This document shows positions 22,560 to 29,843 of a DNA stretch of 64,000 nt, piece after piece (the stretch's first letter is position 1; every line of letters starts with the position of its first letter). Source of the DNA: DATHBD01 sp035296325 (GTDB taxonomy: Bacteria; Actinomycetota; Actinomycetes; Mycobacteriales; Micromonosporaceae); the NCBI GenBank assembly GCA_035296325.1, contig DATHBD010000067.1:1-64000 (forward strand), in the 5' to 3' direction. Below the pieces are notes generated by a model, which did no database searches, was not told the DNA's origin, and saw nothing but the letters and a program-made list of their open reading frames with translations. The translations under genes and the position numbers were made by a program.

Positions 22560-22626
22560 GCTGGACAGTCTCCGCTACGCCCGCCGCCCGCCCCCGCCTG
22601 GGTCCCGCCCCAGCCCCCATCCCGCA

Positions 22627-22698
22627 GCGATCTTGCAGTCCTGCCCGGGTTTTGGTCGGGATAAGGGGGGTTTGTCCGTGGCACCACTGCAAGATCGC
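22627..22698. repeat. 13-bp inverted repeat, REP-like
   Basis: GCGATCTTGCAGT (22627-22639) and its exact complement ACTGCAAGATCGC (22686-22698) flank 46 nt. Located upstream of both lutA and the response-regulator gene, it could be an operator, a processing hairpin or a dispersed palindrome of this genome. Confidence 0.7.
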
Positions 22699-22706
22699 GG
22701 AGAAGC

Positions 22707-22772
22707 GGGGGCGGGGGCGGGGCGGGGCCAGGGCGGGGGGCGGGGGTGGGGGTGGGGGTGGGGGAGGCGGGG
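22707..22772 (+). repeat. Long G-run tract (potential G-quadruplex)
   Basis: Eleven runs of three to six G follow one another here, mostly with one-base loops, on the strand read toward the response-regulator gene. The composition departs sharply from the surrounding DNA. It could fold into one or more quadruplexes directly upstream of the two-component promoter. Confidence 0.8.
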
Positions 22773-22786
22773 AGGATAGGGGTGTC

Positions 22787-22811
22787 CAGGAAACTCTCAG
22801 GGAAACGTCAG
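22787..22811 (+). promoter_or_regulatory. Direct repeats upstream of the response-regulator gene
   Basis: CAGGAAAC (22787-22794) and CAGGGAAAC (22798-22806), followed by another CAG, are spaced by about one helical turn, the layout of OmpR/PhoB-family binding sites. Autoregulation by the gene product at 22837 is an inference. Confidence 0.4.
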
Positions 22812-22836
22812 CCCCACTCCAGGCGGGAGGGCCAAG

Positions 22837-23586
22837 ATGAAGCACATGGGGGTACGTGGTGGAGTCGCACAATCCGGGGGTGCGGCCTCGCTAGGCGCGG
22901 CGCAGGCTGAGTCGAGACTCCTCGTGGTTGAGGACGACCCGAATATTCGGGAGTTGCTCTCGGCCAGCCTGCGCTTCGCCGGGTTTGCGGTTGACGCGGT
23001 GACCACCGGAACCGAGGCGGTCACCGCGGCCCGCGACTGCCGTCCCGATCTCATCGTGCTCGACGTGATGCTCCCCGACCTCGACGGCTTCGAGGTGATG
23101 CGGCGCCTCCGCGACGGCGGGACCCGGACGCCGGTGGTGTTCCTGACCGCCCGCGACGGGACCGAGGACAAGATCCGTGGGCTCACGCTCGGCGGAGACG
23201 ACTACGTCACCAAGCCGTTCAGCCTCGAGGAGTTGACCGCGCGCATCCGTGCGGTGCTCCGACGCACCGCCGGCGAGCCCGGCCCGAGCCGGCTGGCCTT
23301 CGCCGACCTGGAACTCGACGAGGAGACGCACGAGGTGACCCGCGGTGGCGCCACGATCGCGCTCTCGCCGACCGAGTTCAAGCTGCTGCGGTACCTGATG
23401 GTCAACGCCGGTCGGGTGCTGTCGAAAGCGCAGATCCTCGATCACGTGTGGAAGTACGACTTCCGGGGCGACGACAGCATCGTCGAGTCGTACATCTCCT
23501 ATCTGCGGCGCAAGGTGGATGCGACCGAGCCGCGACTGATCCACACCTTGCGCGGCGTCGGCTACGTGCTGCGCCTGCCCGTGTGA
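22837..23586 (+). CDS. OmpR/PhoB-family response regulator
   Basis: A 249-residue two-component regulator. An unconserved leader of about 26 residues precedes the receiver domain: acidic pocket VVEDD near 30-34, phospho-acceptor Asp76 in VLDVMLPD and Lys in YVTKPF. The winged-helix DNA-binding domain occupies about residues 155-249 and ends with IHTLRGVGYVLR. The ATG at 22837 has GGGAGGG in front of it. Its stop overlaps the histidine kinase GTG by 4 bp. The sequence resembles the TcrA/MprA type, but no signal can be named. Confidence 0.93.
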   Translation: MKHMGVRGGVAQSGGAASLGAAQAESRLLVVEDDPNIRELLSASLRFAGFAVDAVTTGTEAVTAARDCRPDLIVLDVMLPDLDGFEVMRRLRDGGTRTPVVFLTARDGTEDKIRGLTLGGDDYVTKPFSLEELTARIRAVLRRTAGEPGPSRLAFADLELDEETHEVTRGGATIALSPTEFKLLRYLMVNAGRVLSKAQILDHVWKYDFRGDDSIVESYISYLRRKVDATEPRLIHTLRGVGYVLRLPV

Positions 23587-25067
23587 ACCCAGCCGCGACC
23601 CGGCTGTTCGCCGCGGTCCCGCTCCGGGTCAGGCTCGTCTCGTTGATCCTGGCCCTGGTGACGGCTGCGCTGCTGGTGATCGGCGTCGCCAGCGCGGTGG
23701 CACTGCGCGGATATCTGATCGACCGGGTCGACGGGCAGCTACGCGGAGCGGTCTCGGCATGGAACGGCGCCAGTCGTGGGTCGCTCCTGCTCACGAACGA
23801 CTACATCTACGCCACGATCGTCGTCGGGCCGGACGGCGCCCCGCAGTGGGATCTGAGGCACGACCCGACCACCTGGCGGCCCGAGGACCTGCCGCGGCTG
23901 CCGTCGCCCGCAAGTACGGACGTCCGCCTCGAGGTGCCGCACACCGTCAAAGCGGGCGGCTCGCCGCACCGGTGGCGGATGCTGGTGACGGAGCTGCGAA
24001 ACGGCGAGCTCAGGATGATCGCCGAGAGCCTGGTGGAGACCGACCGGGCGGTCAATGGCCTGATCGTGGTGGAGCTCGTGATTGGGTCCGGCGTGCTGGT
24101 CATCATGGCCGCGGTCGGCGTGGCCATCGTGCGGGCCAGTCTCCGGCCGCTCACCGAGATCGAGCGCGCCGCCGGGGCGATCGCGGCGGGCGACCTCACC
24201 CGCCGGGTCCCCGAGTACGAGCAGGAGACCGAGATCGGCCGCCTGTCGCGCGCGCTCAACACGATGCTGACGCAGATCGAGGGCGCGTTCACCGCCCGGG
24301 CCGCGTCCGAGGAGCGGATGCGCCAGTTCATCGCCGACGCTTCACACGAGTTGCGCACGCCGCTCACCTCGATCCGCGGTTTCGCCGAGCTGTACCGCCA
24401 CGGTGCGGTGCGGGACCCGGAACAGGCGGCGGCGCTGGTCCGACGGATCGAGGACGAAGCCGCACGGATGGGCCTGCTCGTCGAGGACCTCCTGCTCCTG
24501 GCCCGACTCGATCGTGAACGGCCCCTCAGCTTTGCACCGGTGGAGCTACCGGTGATCGGCAGCGACGCCGTGGCTGCGGCGCGGGCGGTCGCGCCGGACC
24601 GGGCGATCCGGCTTGAGGTCGAGGGCGACACCCCCCTCGCCGTACGCGGCGACGACTCACGGCTGCGCCAGGTGGTGAACAACCTGATGACGAACGCGCT
24701 CACCCACACTCCGCCCGGGACGCCGGTCACGCTTCGGGTGTACGCCGAGCCGCCGTACGCCACGCTCGAAATCATCGACGCCGGCCCGGGCCTGACCGAG
24801 GAACAGGCGGAGCGTGTGTTCGAGCGGTTCTACCGGGTGGACAAGGCACGCACCCGCCAGGCGGCGGTCACCGGCGCGACCGGTCTGCCGCACAGCGGCA
24901 CCGGCCTGGGCCTGGCGATCGTGGCGGCGATCGTCGGGGCGCACGGGGGCGCCGTGTCCATTGACTCCGTGTCCAGCCAGCCGGACGGCACCGGCGCTCC
25001 GCCCGGCGCGGCGCGGCAGGGCGCGATTTTCCGGGTACGGTTGCCGTTGATGTCCGAAACGTCCTAG
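23583..25067 (+). CDS. Two-component sensor histidine kinase
   Basis: A 494-residue membrane kinase. A first helix (about 17-40), an extracytoplasmic sensor of about 115 residues with no recognised fold, and a second helix (about 157-184) lead to HAMP (185-240), the H-box DASHELRTPLTS with phospho-acceptor His255, and the ATPase domain with VNNLMTNALTHTP, DAGPGL and GTGLGLAIV. It is coupled to the response regulator by GTG/TGA overlap, so they form one signalling pair. The HtrA-like protease downstream hints at envelope stress, as in MprAB-PepD systems, but this is inference. Confidence 0.94.
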   Translation: MNPAATRLFAAVPLRVRLVSLILALVTAALLVIGVASAVALRGYLIDRVDGQLRGAVSAWNGASRGSLLLTNDYIYATIVVGPDGAPQWDLRHDPTTWRPEDLPRLPSPASTDVRLEVPHTVKAGGSPHRWRMLVTELRNGELRMIAESLVETDRAVNGLIVVELVIGSGVLVIMAAVGVAIVRASLRPLTEIERAAGAIAAGDLTRRVPEYEQETEIGRLSRALNTMLTQIEGAFTARAASEERMRQFIADASHELRTPLTSIRGFAELYRHGAVRDPEQAAALVRRIEDEAARMGLLVEDLLLLARLDRERPLSFAPVELPVIGSDAVAAARAVAPDRAIRLEVEGDTPLAVRGDDSRLRQVVNNLMTNALTHTPPGTPVTLRVYAEPPYATLEIIDAGPGLTEEQAERVFERFYRVDKARTRQAAVTGATGLPHSGTGLGLAIVAAIVGAHGGAVSIDSVSSQPDGTGAPPGAARQGAIFRVRLPLMSETS

Positions 25068-25139
25068 CCTGTTCGAGTTCACAGCCGGTTCCCAGGCGCA
25101 TGTATGGCGGGTCCAAGCGTAGTTGGGCACGCTTACCCC

Positions 25140-26213
25140 ATGAGAGAGCACGAGGGTTGGCAGTCAGGCCAGGCACCGGACGCGCCGGCGGCGCAGCCCT
25201 GGGCCGGCACGGCATCGGCCTGGGCCGGCACCGCGCCGGTATCCCAGCCGACGAACGACCGGCCCCGGTACGACCAGTCCACCGCCGCCGACACCCCGAC
25301 CACCGAGGCGGCTCCGGGCGTGCCGGCCGCCGCTGACACCGCGGCCGCTGCTGGCGGCGCGCCAACCGTCGCTGGCGGTTCCACCGTCCCTGGCGGCGCC
25401 CCTGTCGTTGCCGGCGATCCCGCCGGGCCTTCAGCCCGCAAGCCACGGCGGCTGCGGACCGCGCTGGTCGCCGTTCTCGCCGCCATGGCGCTTGCCGGGG
25501 GATCGGCCGGAGTGGGCGCCGTCATCGCGCTGCAGTTGCAGCCGGACCAGGTGCGGTTGAGCGGCACGGTGGTCCGTGACGCGTCGCGGCCGGGCGGCAC
25601 GGTGCAACTCTCCGAGGTGGCCAGCGCGGTGCTCCCGGCGGTGGTGACGATCAGCACCGGCAGCGGAGCCGGCTCCGGCGTCGTGATCAGCACCGACGGA
25701 GCCATCCTGACCAACAATCACGTCGTCGACACGGCCCGCGGCGACACCGTGCAGGTCACCTTCTCGGACGGCCGGACCGTCAACGGCGAGGTCGTCGGCG
25801 GCGATGCGGCGAACGACCTCGCCGTGGTCAAAGTGGCCGGCGTCGCGAACCTCACCGCGCTGCCGTTCGGCGACAGCGACGGCGTCCGGGTCGGCGACCC
25901 GGTGCTGGCGGTGGGCAGCCCGTTGGGTCTGGACGGATCCGTCACCTCGGGCATCGTCAGTGCGGTGGGCCGCGACATCCAGGCCGGCGAGTCGCGGTCC
26001 CGCTCGGGCACCTCGATCTCGGGTGCGCTGCAGACAGATGCCGCGATCAATCCCGGCAACTCGGGTGGCGCGCTGGTCAACACGGCCGGCGACCTGATCG
26101 GCATCAACACCGCCATCGCCACGTCCGGCTCCGGCTCCGGCAACATCGGGGTGGGCTTCGCGATCTCCAGCAACACCGCGAAGGACGTCGCCCAGCGGCT
26201 CCTCAACTCCTGA
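25140..26213 (+). CDS. Membrane-anchored HtrA-type (S1C) serine protease lacking a PDZ domain
   Basis: A 357-residue protease. About 100 Pro/Ala/Thr-rich cytoplasmic residues precede one membrane helix (about 106-131), followed by a trypsin-like domain outside with His194 (TNNHVVD), Asp226 (ANDLAVV) and Ser308 (NPGNSGG). It stops just after the protease core, so the PDZ domain usual in HtrA/PepD is missing. An ATG at 25104 is also in frame and neither start has a clear ribosome-binding site. The position directly behind a two-component system suits an envelope quality-control role. Confidence 0.88.
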   Translation: MREHEGWQSGQAPDAPAAQPWAGTASAWAGTAPVSQPTNDRPRYDQSTAADTPTTEAAPGVPAAADTAAAAGGAPTVAGGSTVPGGAPVVAGDPAGPSARKPRRLRTALVAVLAAMALAGGSAGVGAVIALQLQPDQVRLSGTVVRDASRPGGTVQLSEVASAVLPAVVTISTGSGAGSGVVISTDGAILTNNHVVDTARGDTVQVTFSDGRTVNGEVVGGDAANDLAVVKVAGVANLTALPFGDSDGVRVGDPVLAVGSPLGLDGSVTSGIVSAVGRDIQAGESRSRSGTSISGALQTDAAINPGNSGGALVNTAGDLIGINTAIATSGSGSGNIGVGFAISSNTAKDVAQRLLNS

Positions 26214-26231
26214 CCTTCCTTTTCCCTCCCA

Positions 26232-26271
26232 GCGGATGGGCGGGCACCGGTACCGGTGCCCGCCCATCCGC
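26232..26271. terminator. 40-bp perfect palindrome acting as bidirectional terminator
   Basis: Two 20-nt arms meet at the centre with no spacer (GCGGATGGGCGGGCACCGGT and its complement). It sits between the convergent protease and glycerol kinase genes, so it can stop transcription from both sides. Confidence 0.85.
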
Positions 26272-26290
26272 CTGTCGTGGTTGAGGTCGG

Positions 26291-27769
26291 TCAGGGCAGG
26301 GCCCAGCCGAACGACCGGTCGACCGCGCGCTGCCACATCCGGTGCCCCGACTCCCGGGCCGCACCGGACATCGCGGACTCGAAGCACCGGTCGGCCTTCC
26401 AGTTTGCCCGCAGTGACTCCACGTCCGGCCAGAAGCCGACCGCCAGTCCGGCGGCGTACGCCGCACCCAGACAGGTGGTCTCGGTCATCGTCGGGCGCAC
26501 CACGGGGGTGTCCAGCACATCGGCCTGGAACTGCAGCAGCAGGTCGCTGGCGGTCATCCCGCCGTCGACCTTGAGCGCGGCGAGCGGCACACCCGACTCC
26601 GCCACCATCGCGTCGACCACGTCCTTGACCTGCCACGCGGTGGCCTCCAGCGCGGCCCGGGCCAGGTGCCCCTTGGTGACGTACCCGGTGAGCCCGGCGA
26701 TGACGCCACGGGCGTCCGTCCGCCAGTGCGGCGCGAACAACCCCGAGAAGGCCGGCACGATGTAGCAGCCGCCGTTGTCCTGCACCGTGGCGGCGAGGTC
26801 GTTGACCTCTGCCGCGGTGCGGATGATCCCGAGGTTGTCGCGCAGCCACTGCACCAGGGCGCCGGTGACCGCGATCGACCCTTCCAGGGCGTACGCCGGC
26901 GGCTGCGATCCGAGCTGGTACCCCACCGTGGTGATCAGCCCGCGGGAACTCGCGATCGGCCGTTCGCCGGTGTGCAGCAACAGGAACGAGCCGGTGCCGT
27001 AGGTGCACTTGGCCTCGCCCTCGGCGAAGCAGGTCTGGCCGAACAGCGCCGCCTGCTGGTCGCCGAGTGCGCTCGCCACGGGTACCCCGCCCAGGGCGCC
27101 GGTCGCTTCACCGTACACATAGGACGAGGGCAGGATCTCCGGCAGCATGGCGCGGGGGATGCCGAACGCGTCCAGCAACTCGTCGTCCCAGTCCAGCGTC
27201 GTCAGGTTCATCAGCATGGTGCGGCTGGCGTTTGTCACGTCGGTGGCGTGCCGGCCGGTGAGCCGTTCGATCAGCCAGGTGTCCATCGTGCCGAAGCGCA
27301 CCTCGCCGGCTTCGGCCCGCTCGCGCAGGCCGTCGATGGAGTCCAGCATCCAGCGCGCCTTCGGCCCGGCGAAGTACGTGGCCAGCGGCAGGCCGCACCG
27401 GTCGCGGTACCGGTCCGGCCCGCGGTCGCCGGCGAGTTCGCGGCACAACTCGTCGGTCCGGGTGTCCTGCCAGACGATCGCGTTGCCGACCGGTTCGCCG
27501 GTGGCGGCATCCCACAGCAGGGTGGTCTCGCGCTGGTTGGTGATGCCGATCGCGGCGAGGTCGGCGCGGCTGAGGCCGGCCCGGTCCAGCGCCCCCCGCA
27601 CCACGAGTTGGACGTTGTGCCAGATTTCGGTGGCGTCGTGCTCCACCCAGCCCGGCCGGGGAAAGATCTGACGGTGCTCGCGCGCCTGCACCGCGACGAT
27701 GGATCCGGTCGCGTCGAAGACGATGCAGCGCGACGACGTTGTGCCCTGGTCTATGGCGGCGACGTACAT
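26291..27769 (-). CDS. glpK: Glycerol kinase
   Basis: It phosphorylates glycerol to glycerol-3-phosphate with ATP. At 492 residues it matches the family. FGGY-kinase features are present: DQGTTSSR at the N-terminus, NQRETTLLWD near residue 80, the glycerol-binding WQDTRT near 103, YGTGSFLL near 260 and the ATP-domain block KVDGGMTASDLLLQFQAD near 400. The ATG at 27769 restores the family N-terminus; a longer frame from 27817 adds unrelated residues. There is no facilitator or glpD gene next to it. Confidence 0.97.
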   Translation of the reverse strand: MYVAAIDQGTTSSRCIVFDATGSIVAVQAREHRQIFPRPGWVEHDATEIWHNVQLVVRGALDRAGLSRADLAAIGITNQRETTLLWDAATGEPVGNAIVWQDTRTDELCRELAGDRGPDRYRDRCGLPLATYFAGPKARWMLDSIDGLRERAEAGEVRFGTMDTWLIERLTGRHATDVTNASRTMLMNLTTLDWDDELLDAFGIPRAMLPEILPSSYVYGEATGALGGVPVASALGDQQAALFGQTCFAEGEAKCTYGTGSFLLLHTGERPIASSRGLITTVGYQLGSQPPAYALEGSIAVTGALVQWLRDNLGIIRTAAEVNDLAATVQDNGGCYIVPAFSGLFAPHWRTDARGVIAGLTGYVTKGHLARAALEATAWQVKDVVDAMVAESGVPLAALKVDGGMTASDLLLQFQADVLDTPVVRPTMTETTCLGAAYAAGLAVGFWPDVESLRANWKADRCFESAMSGAARESGHRMWQRAVDRSFGWALP

Positions 27770-27876
27770 ACCTGCATTGTTCCGGTCGGAGGGCCCGCCG
27801 TCGCCATAGTGGACCAACCCGCCCCGGTACCGGAATGGGGATTCGACCCGTGCGGCCGCTCGCTAGAGTGGCCGGC

Positions 27877-28779
27877 ATGCCTGCCACGATCGCAGTCAGC
27901 GACCTTCGCAAGGCCTACGGCGACCTGCGCGCCGTGGACGGCGTGTCGTTCGAGGTGCAACCCGGCGAGTTCTTCGGCATCCTCGGGCCCAACGGTGCCG
28001 GCAAGACCACCACCCTGGAGATCATCGAAGGGCTCCGCGAGCCCGACGGCGGCACCGTGTCGGTCTTCGGTGAGTCACCGTGGCCGCGCAACCCCCGGCT
28101 GTTGCCGCGGATCGGCGTGCAGCTGCAGGCGACGTCGTTCTTCGACCGGCTCACCGCCCGCGAGCAGATCCGGACGTTCGCCTCGCTGTTCGGCGTGTCC
28201 GCCCGGCGGGCCGACGAGATGCTGGAGTCCGTCGGCCTGGCGGAGAAGGCGGGCACCCGTGCCGAGAAGCTCTCGGGTGGGCAGAAGCAGCGGCTCTCCC
28301 TCGCCTGCACCCTCGCCCACGATCCGGAACTCGTCTTTCTGGACGAGCCGACCGCCGCGCTGGATCCGCAGGCCCGGCGCAACCTGTGGGACCTGCTGCG
28401 CGACATCAACCGGCAGGGCCGCACAGTCGTGCTCACCACCCACTACATCGAAGAGGCCGAGCTGCTCTGCGACCGGGTCGCGGTGATGGACCGGGGACGG
28501 ATCCTGGAGTCCGGAGCGCCGGCCGCGCTGGTCCGGGGCCTGGACGCACCGACTCGCATCTCCATCGAGAGCGGCATCCTGACGCTGGCCGACGCGCGCG
28601 CGTTGTTTCGCGATGCCACGGTGGACCAGGACGACGTGTCCCTCACCATCGCGACCCGGACGCCCGCGCCGGTGCTGTCGGCCCTGGCTGAACGCAACGC
28701 GCTGCACGGGTTGGCGGTACGCGGCGCGACACTCGAGGACGTGTTCCTGAACCTGACCGGACGGGAGTACCGGGCGTGA
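27877..28779 (+). CDS. ABC transporter ATP-binding protein
   Basis: A 300-residue export ATPase with Walker A GPNGAGKTTT, signature LSGGQKQRLSLA, Walker B LVFLDEPTAALDP and a switch-region TTHYIEEAELLCD. The C-terminal 80 residues are the DrrA-like extension. It overlaps the permease gene by 4 bp (ATGA), giving a two-gene exporter. Related pairs expel antibiotics or lipids. It diverges from glpK across about 107 bp. Confidence 0.92.
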   Translation: MPATIAVSDLRKAYGDLRAVDGVSFEVQPGEFFGILGPNGAGKTTTLEIIEGLREPDGGTVSVFGESPWPRNPRLLPRIGVQLQATSFFDRLTAREQIRTFASLFGVSARRADEMLESVGLAEKAGTRAEKLSGGQKQRLSLACTLAHDPELVFLDEPTAALDPQARRNLWDLLRDINRQGRTVVLTTHYIEEAELLCDRVAVMDRGRILESGAPAALVRGLDAPTRISIESGILTLADARALFRDATVDQDDVSLTIATRTPAPVLSALAERNALHGLAVRGATLEDVFLNLTGREYRA

Positions 28780-29843
28780 TGCGCGGACTGGGCAGCCTGT
28801 CGAGGGCGATGCTGCTGGGCTTCGTCCGGGACCGCACGGCGATGTTCTTCACCATCCTCTTTCCGCTGATGTTCCTGGTGCTCTTCGGCGGCCTGTTCAA
28901 GGACGCGGGTGCGCCAAGGGTGGAGGTGTACCAGGTGGGCGCGGTCGAGGTGCTCGACCAGCTGGGCGCCGAGGGCGACGGGCAGGTGTCGAAGGTCTTC
29001 GAGATCACCAGGACCGAGGATCGCAACGCGGCGATCCAGGCCGTCCGGGAGGGCGACGCGGCAGCCGTGATCGAGCAGCGCGGCGGCGCGGTCACGGTGC
29101 AGTACTCGATGGCCGACCAGGTCCGCGCCGGCACCGTACGCGGCGTGATGGACGCCCTGGTGCAGCAGACCAACCTGGCGGCCACCGGCGTGCCGCCCCG
29201 GCTGACGCTGGACCTGCAACAGGTGGAGGACCGGTCGCTCAAGGCCATCCAGTACGTCATGCCGGGCCTGCTGGGCTGGGCGATCGCGACCGGCGGCACG
29301 TTCGGGGCGGCGTTCACGCTGGTGCAGTGGCGCAAGAAGATGATTCTTCGCCGGCTGCGGCTGTCGCCCATCCGCACCTCGTCGATCGTGCTTGCCCGGG
29401 TGGGTGTCAGCCTCGGCGTCGCGGTGCTGCAGACGGCGATTTTCGTGGGGGTCGCCCTCCTGCCGTACTTCGGCCTGCGGCTGTCCGACTACTGGTGGAT
29501 GGCGCTGCCGGTGATCGTCGTCGGCACGCTGTCGTTCCTGTCGATCGGGTTGCTGGCCGGCTCGATCGCCAAGACCGAAGAGGCGGCGAGCGTGATGGTG
29601 AACCTGATCGTGCTGCCGATGGCCTTCCTGTCCGGCTCGTTCTTCCCGCTCGACAATGCGCCGCGATGGTTGCAGACGGTGTCCCAGGTCTTCCCGCTCC
29701 GCCATCTCAACACAGCGATGCTGGACGTCATGGTGCGCGGCAAGGGCCCGGCCAGCGTACTGCCGGAATTGGCGATCCTGCTGGGCTTCACGGTCGTGCT
29801 GGGTGCGATCGCCGTGCGGGTGTTCCGCTGGGACGACGTGTAG
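28776..29843 (+). CDS. ABC-2 type transporter permease
   Basis: A 355-residue permease with an N-terminal helix, an extracytoplasmic domain of about 160 residues and five further helices, the layout of the ABC-2/YhgE-like export permeases. The MVNLIVLPMAFLSGSFFPLDN segment near residue 270 is the conserved ABC-2 signature region. It is partner of the ATPase in front of it. Its stop codon abuts the stop of the convergent GGDEF/EAL gene with no spacer at all. Confidence 0.9.
   Translation: MMRGLGSLSRAMLLGFVRDRTAMFFTILFPLMFLVLFGGLFKDAGAPRVEVYQVGAVEVLDQLGAEGDGQVSKVFEITRTEDRNAAIQAVREGDAAAVIEQRGGAVTVQYSMADQVRAGTVRGVMDALVQQTNLAATGVPPRLTLDLQQVEDRSLKAIQYVMPGLLGWAIATGGTFGAAFTLVQWRKKMILRRLRLSPIRTSSIVLARVGVSLGVAVLQTAIFVGVALLPYFGLRLSDYWWMALPVIVVGTLSFLSIGLLAGSIAKTEEAASVMVNLIVLPMAFLSGSFFPLDNAPRWLQTVSQVFPLRHLNTAMLDVMVRGKGPASVLPELAILLGFTVVLGAIAVRVFRWDDV

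Noticed and set aside
25431..27008. 525-codon open frame on the - strand
   Set aside because: Crosses the protease gene, the palindromic terminator and part of glpK out of frame; no domain.
26666..28486. 606-codon open frame on the + strand
   Set aside because: Antisense to glpK and then out of frame in the ABC ATPase gene; no independent signals.
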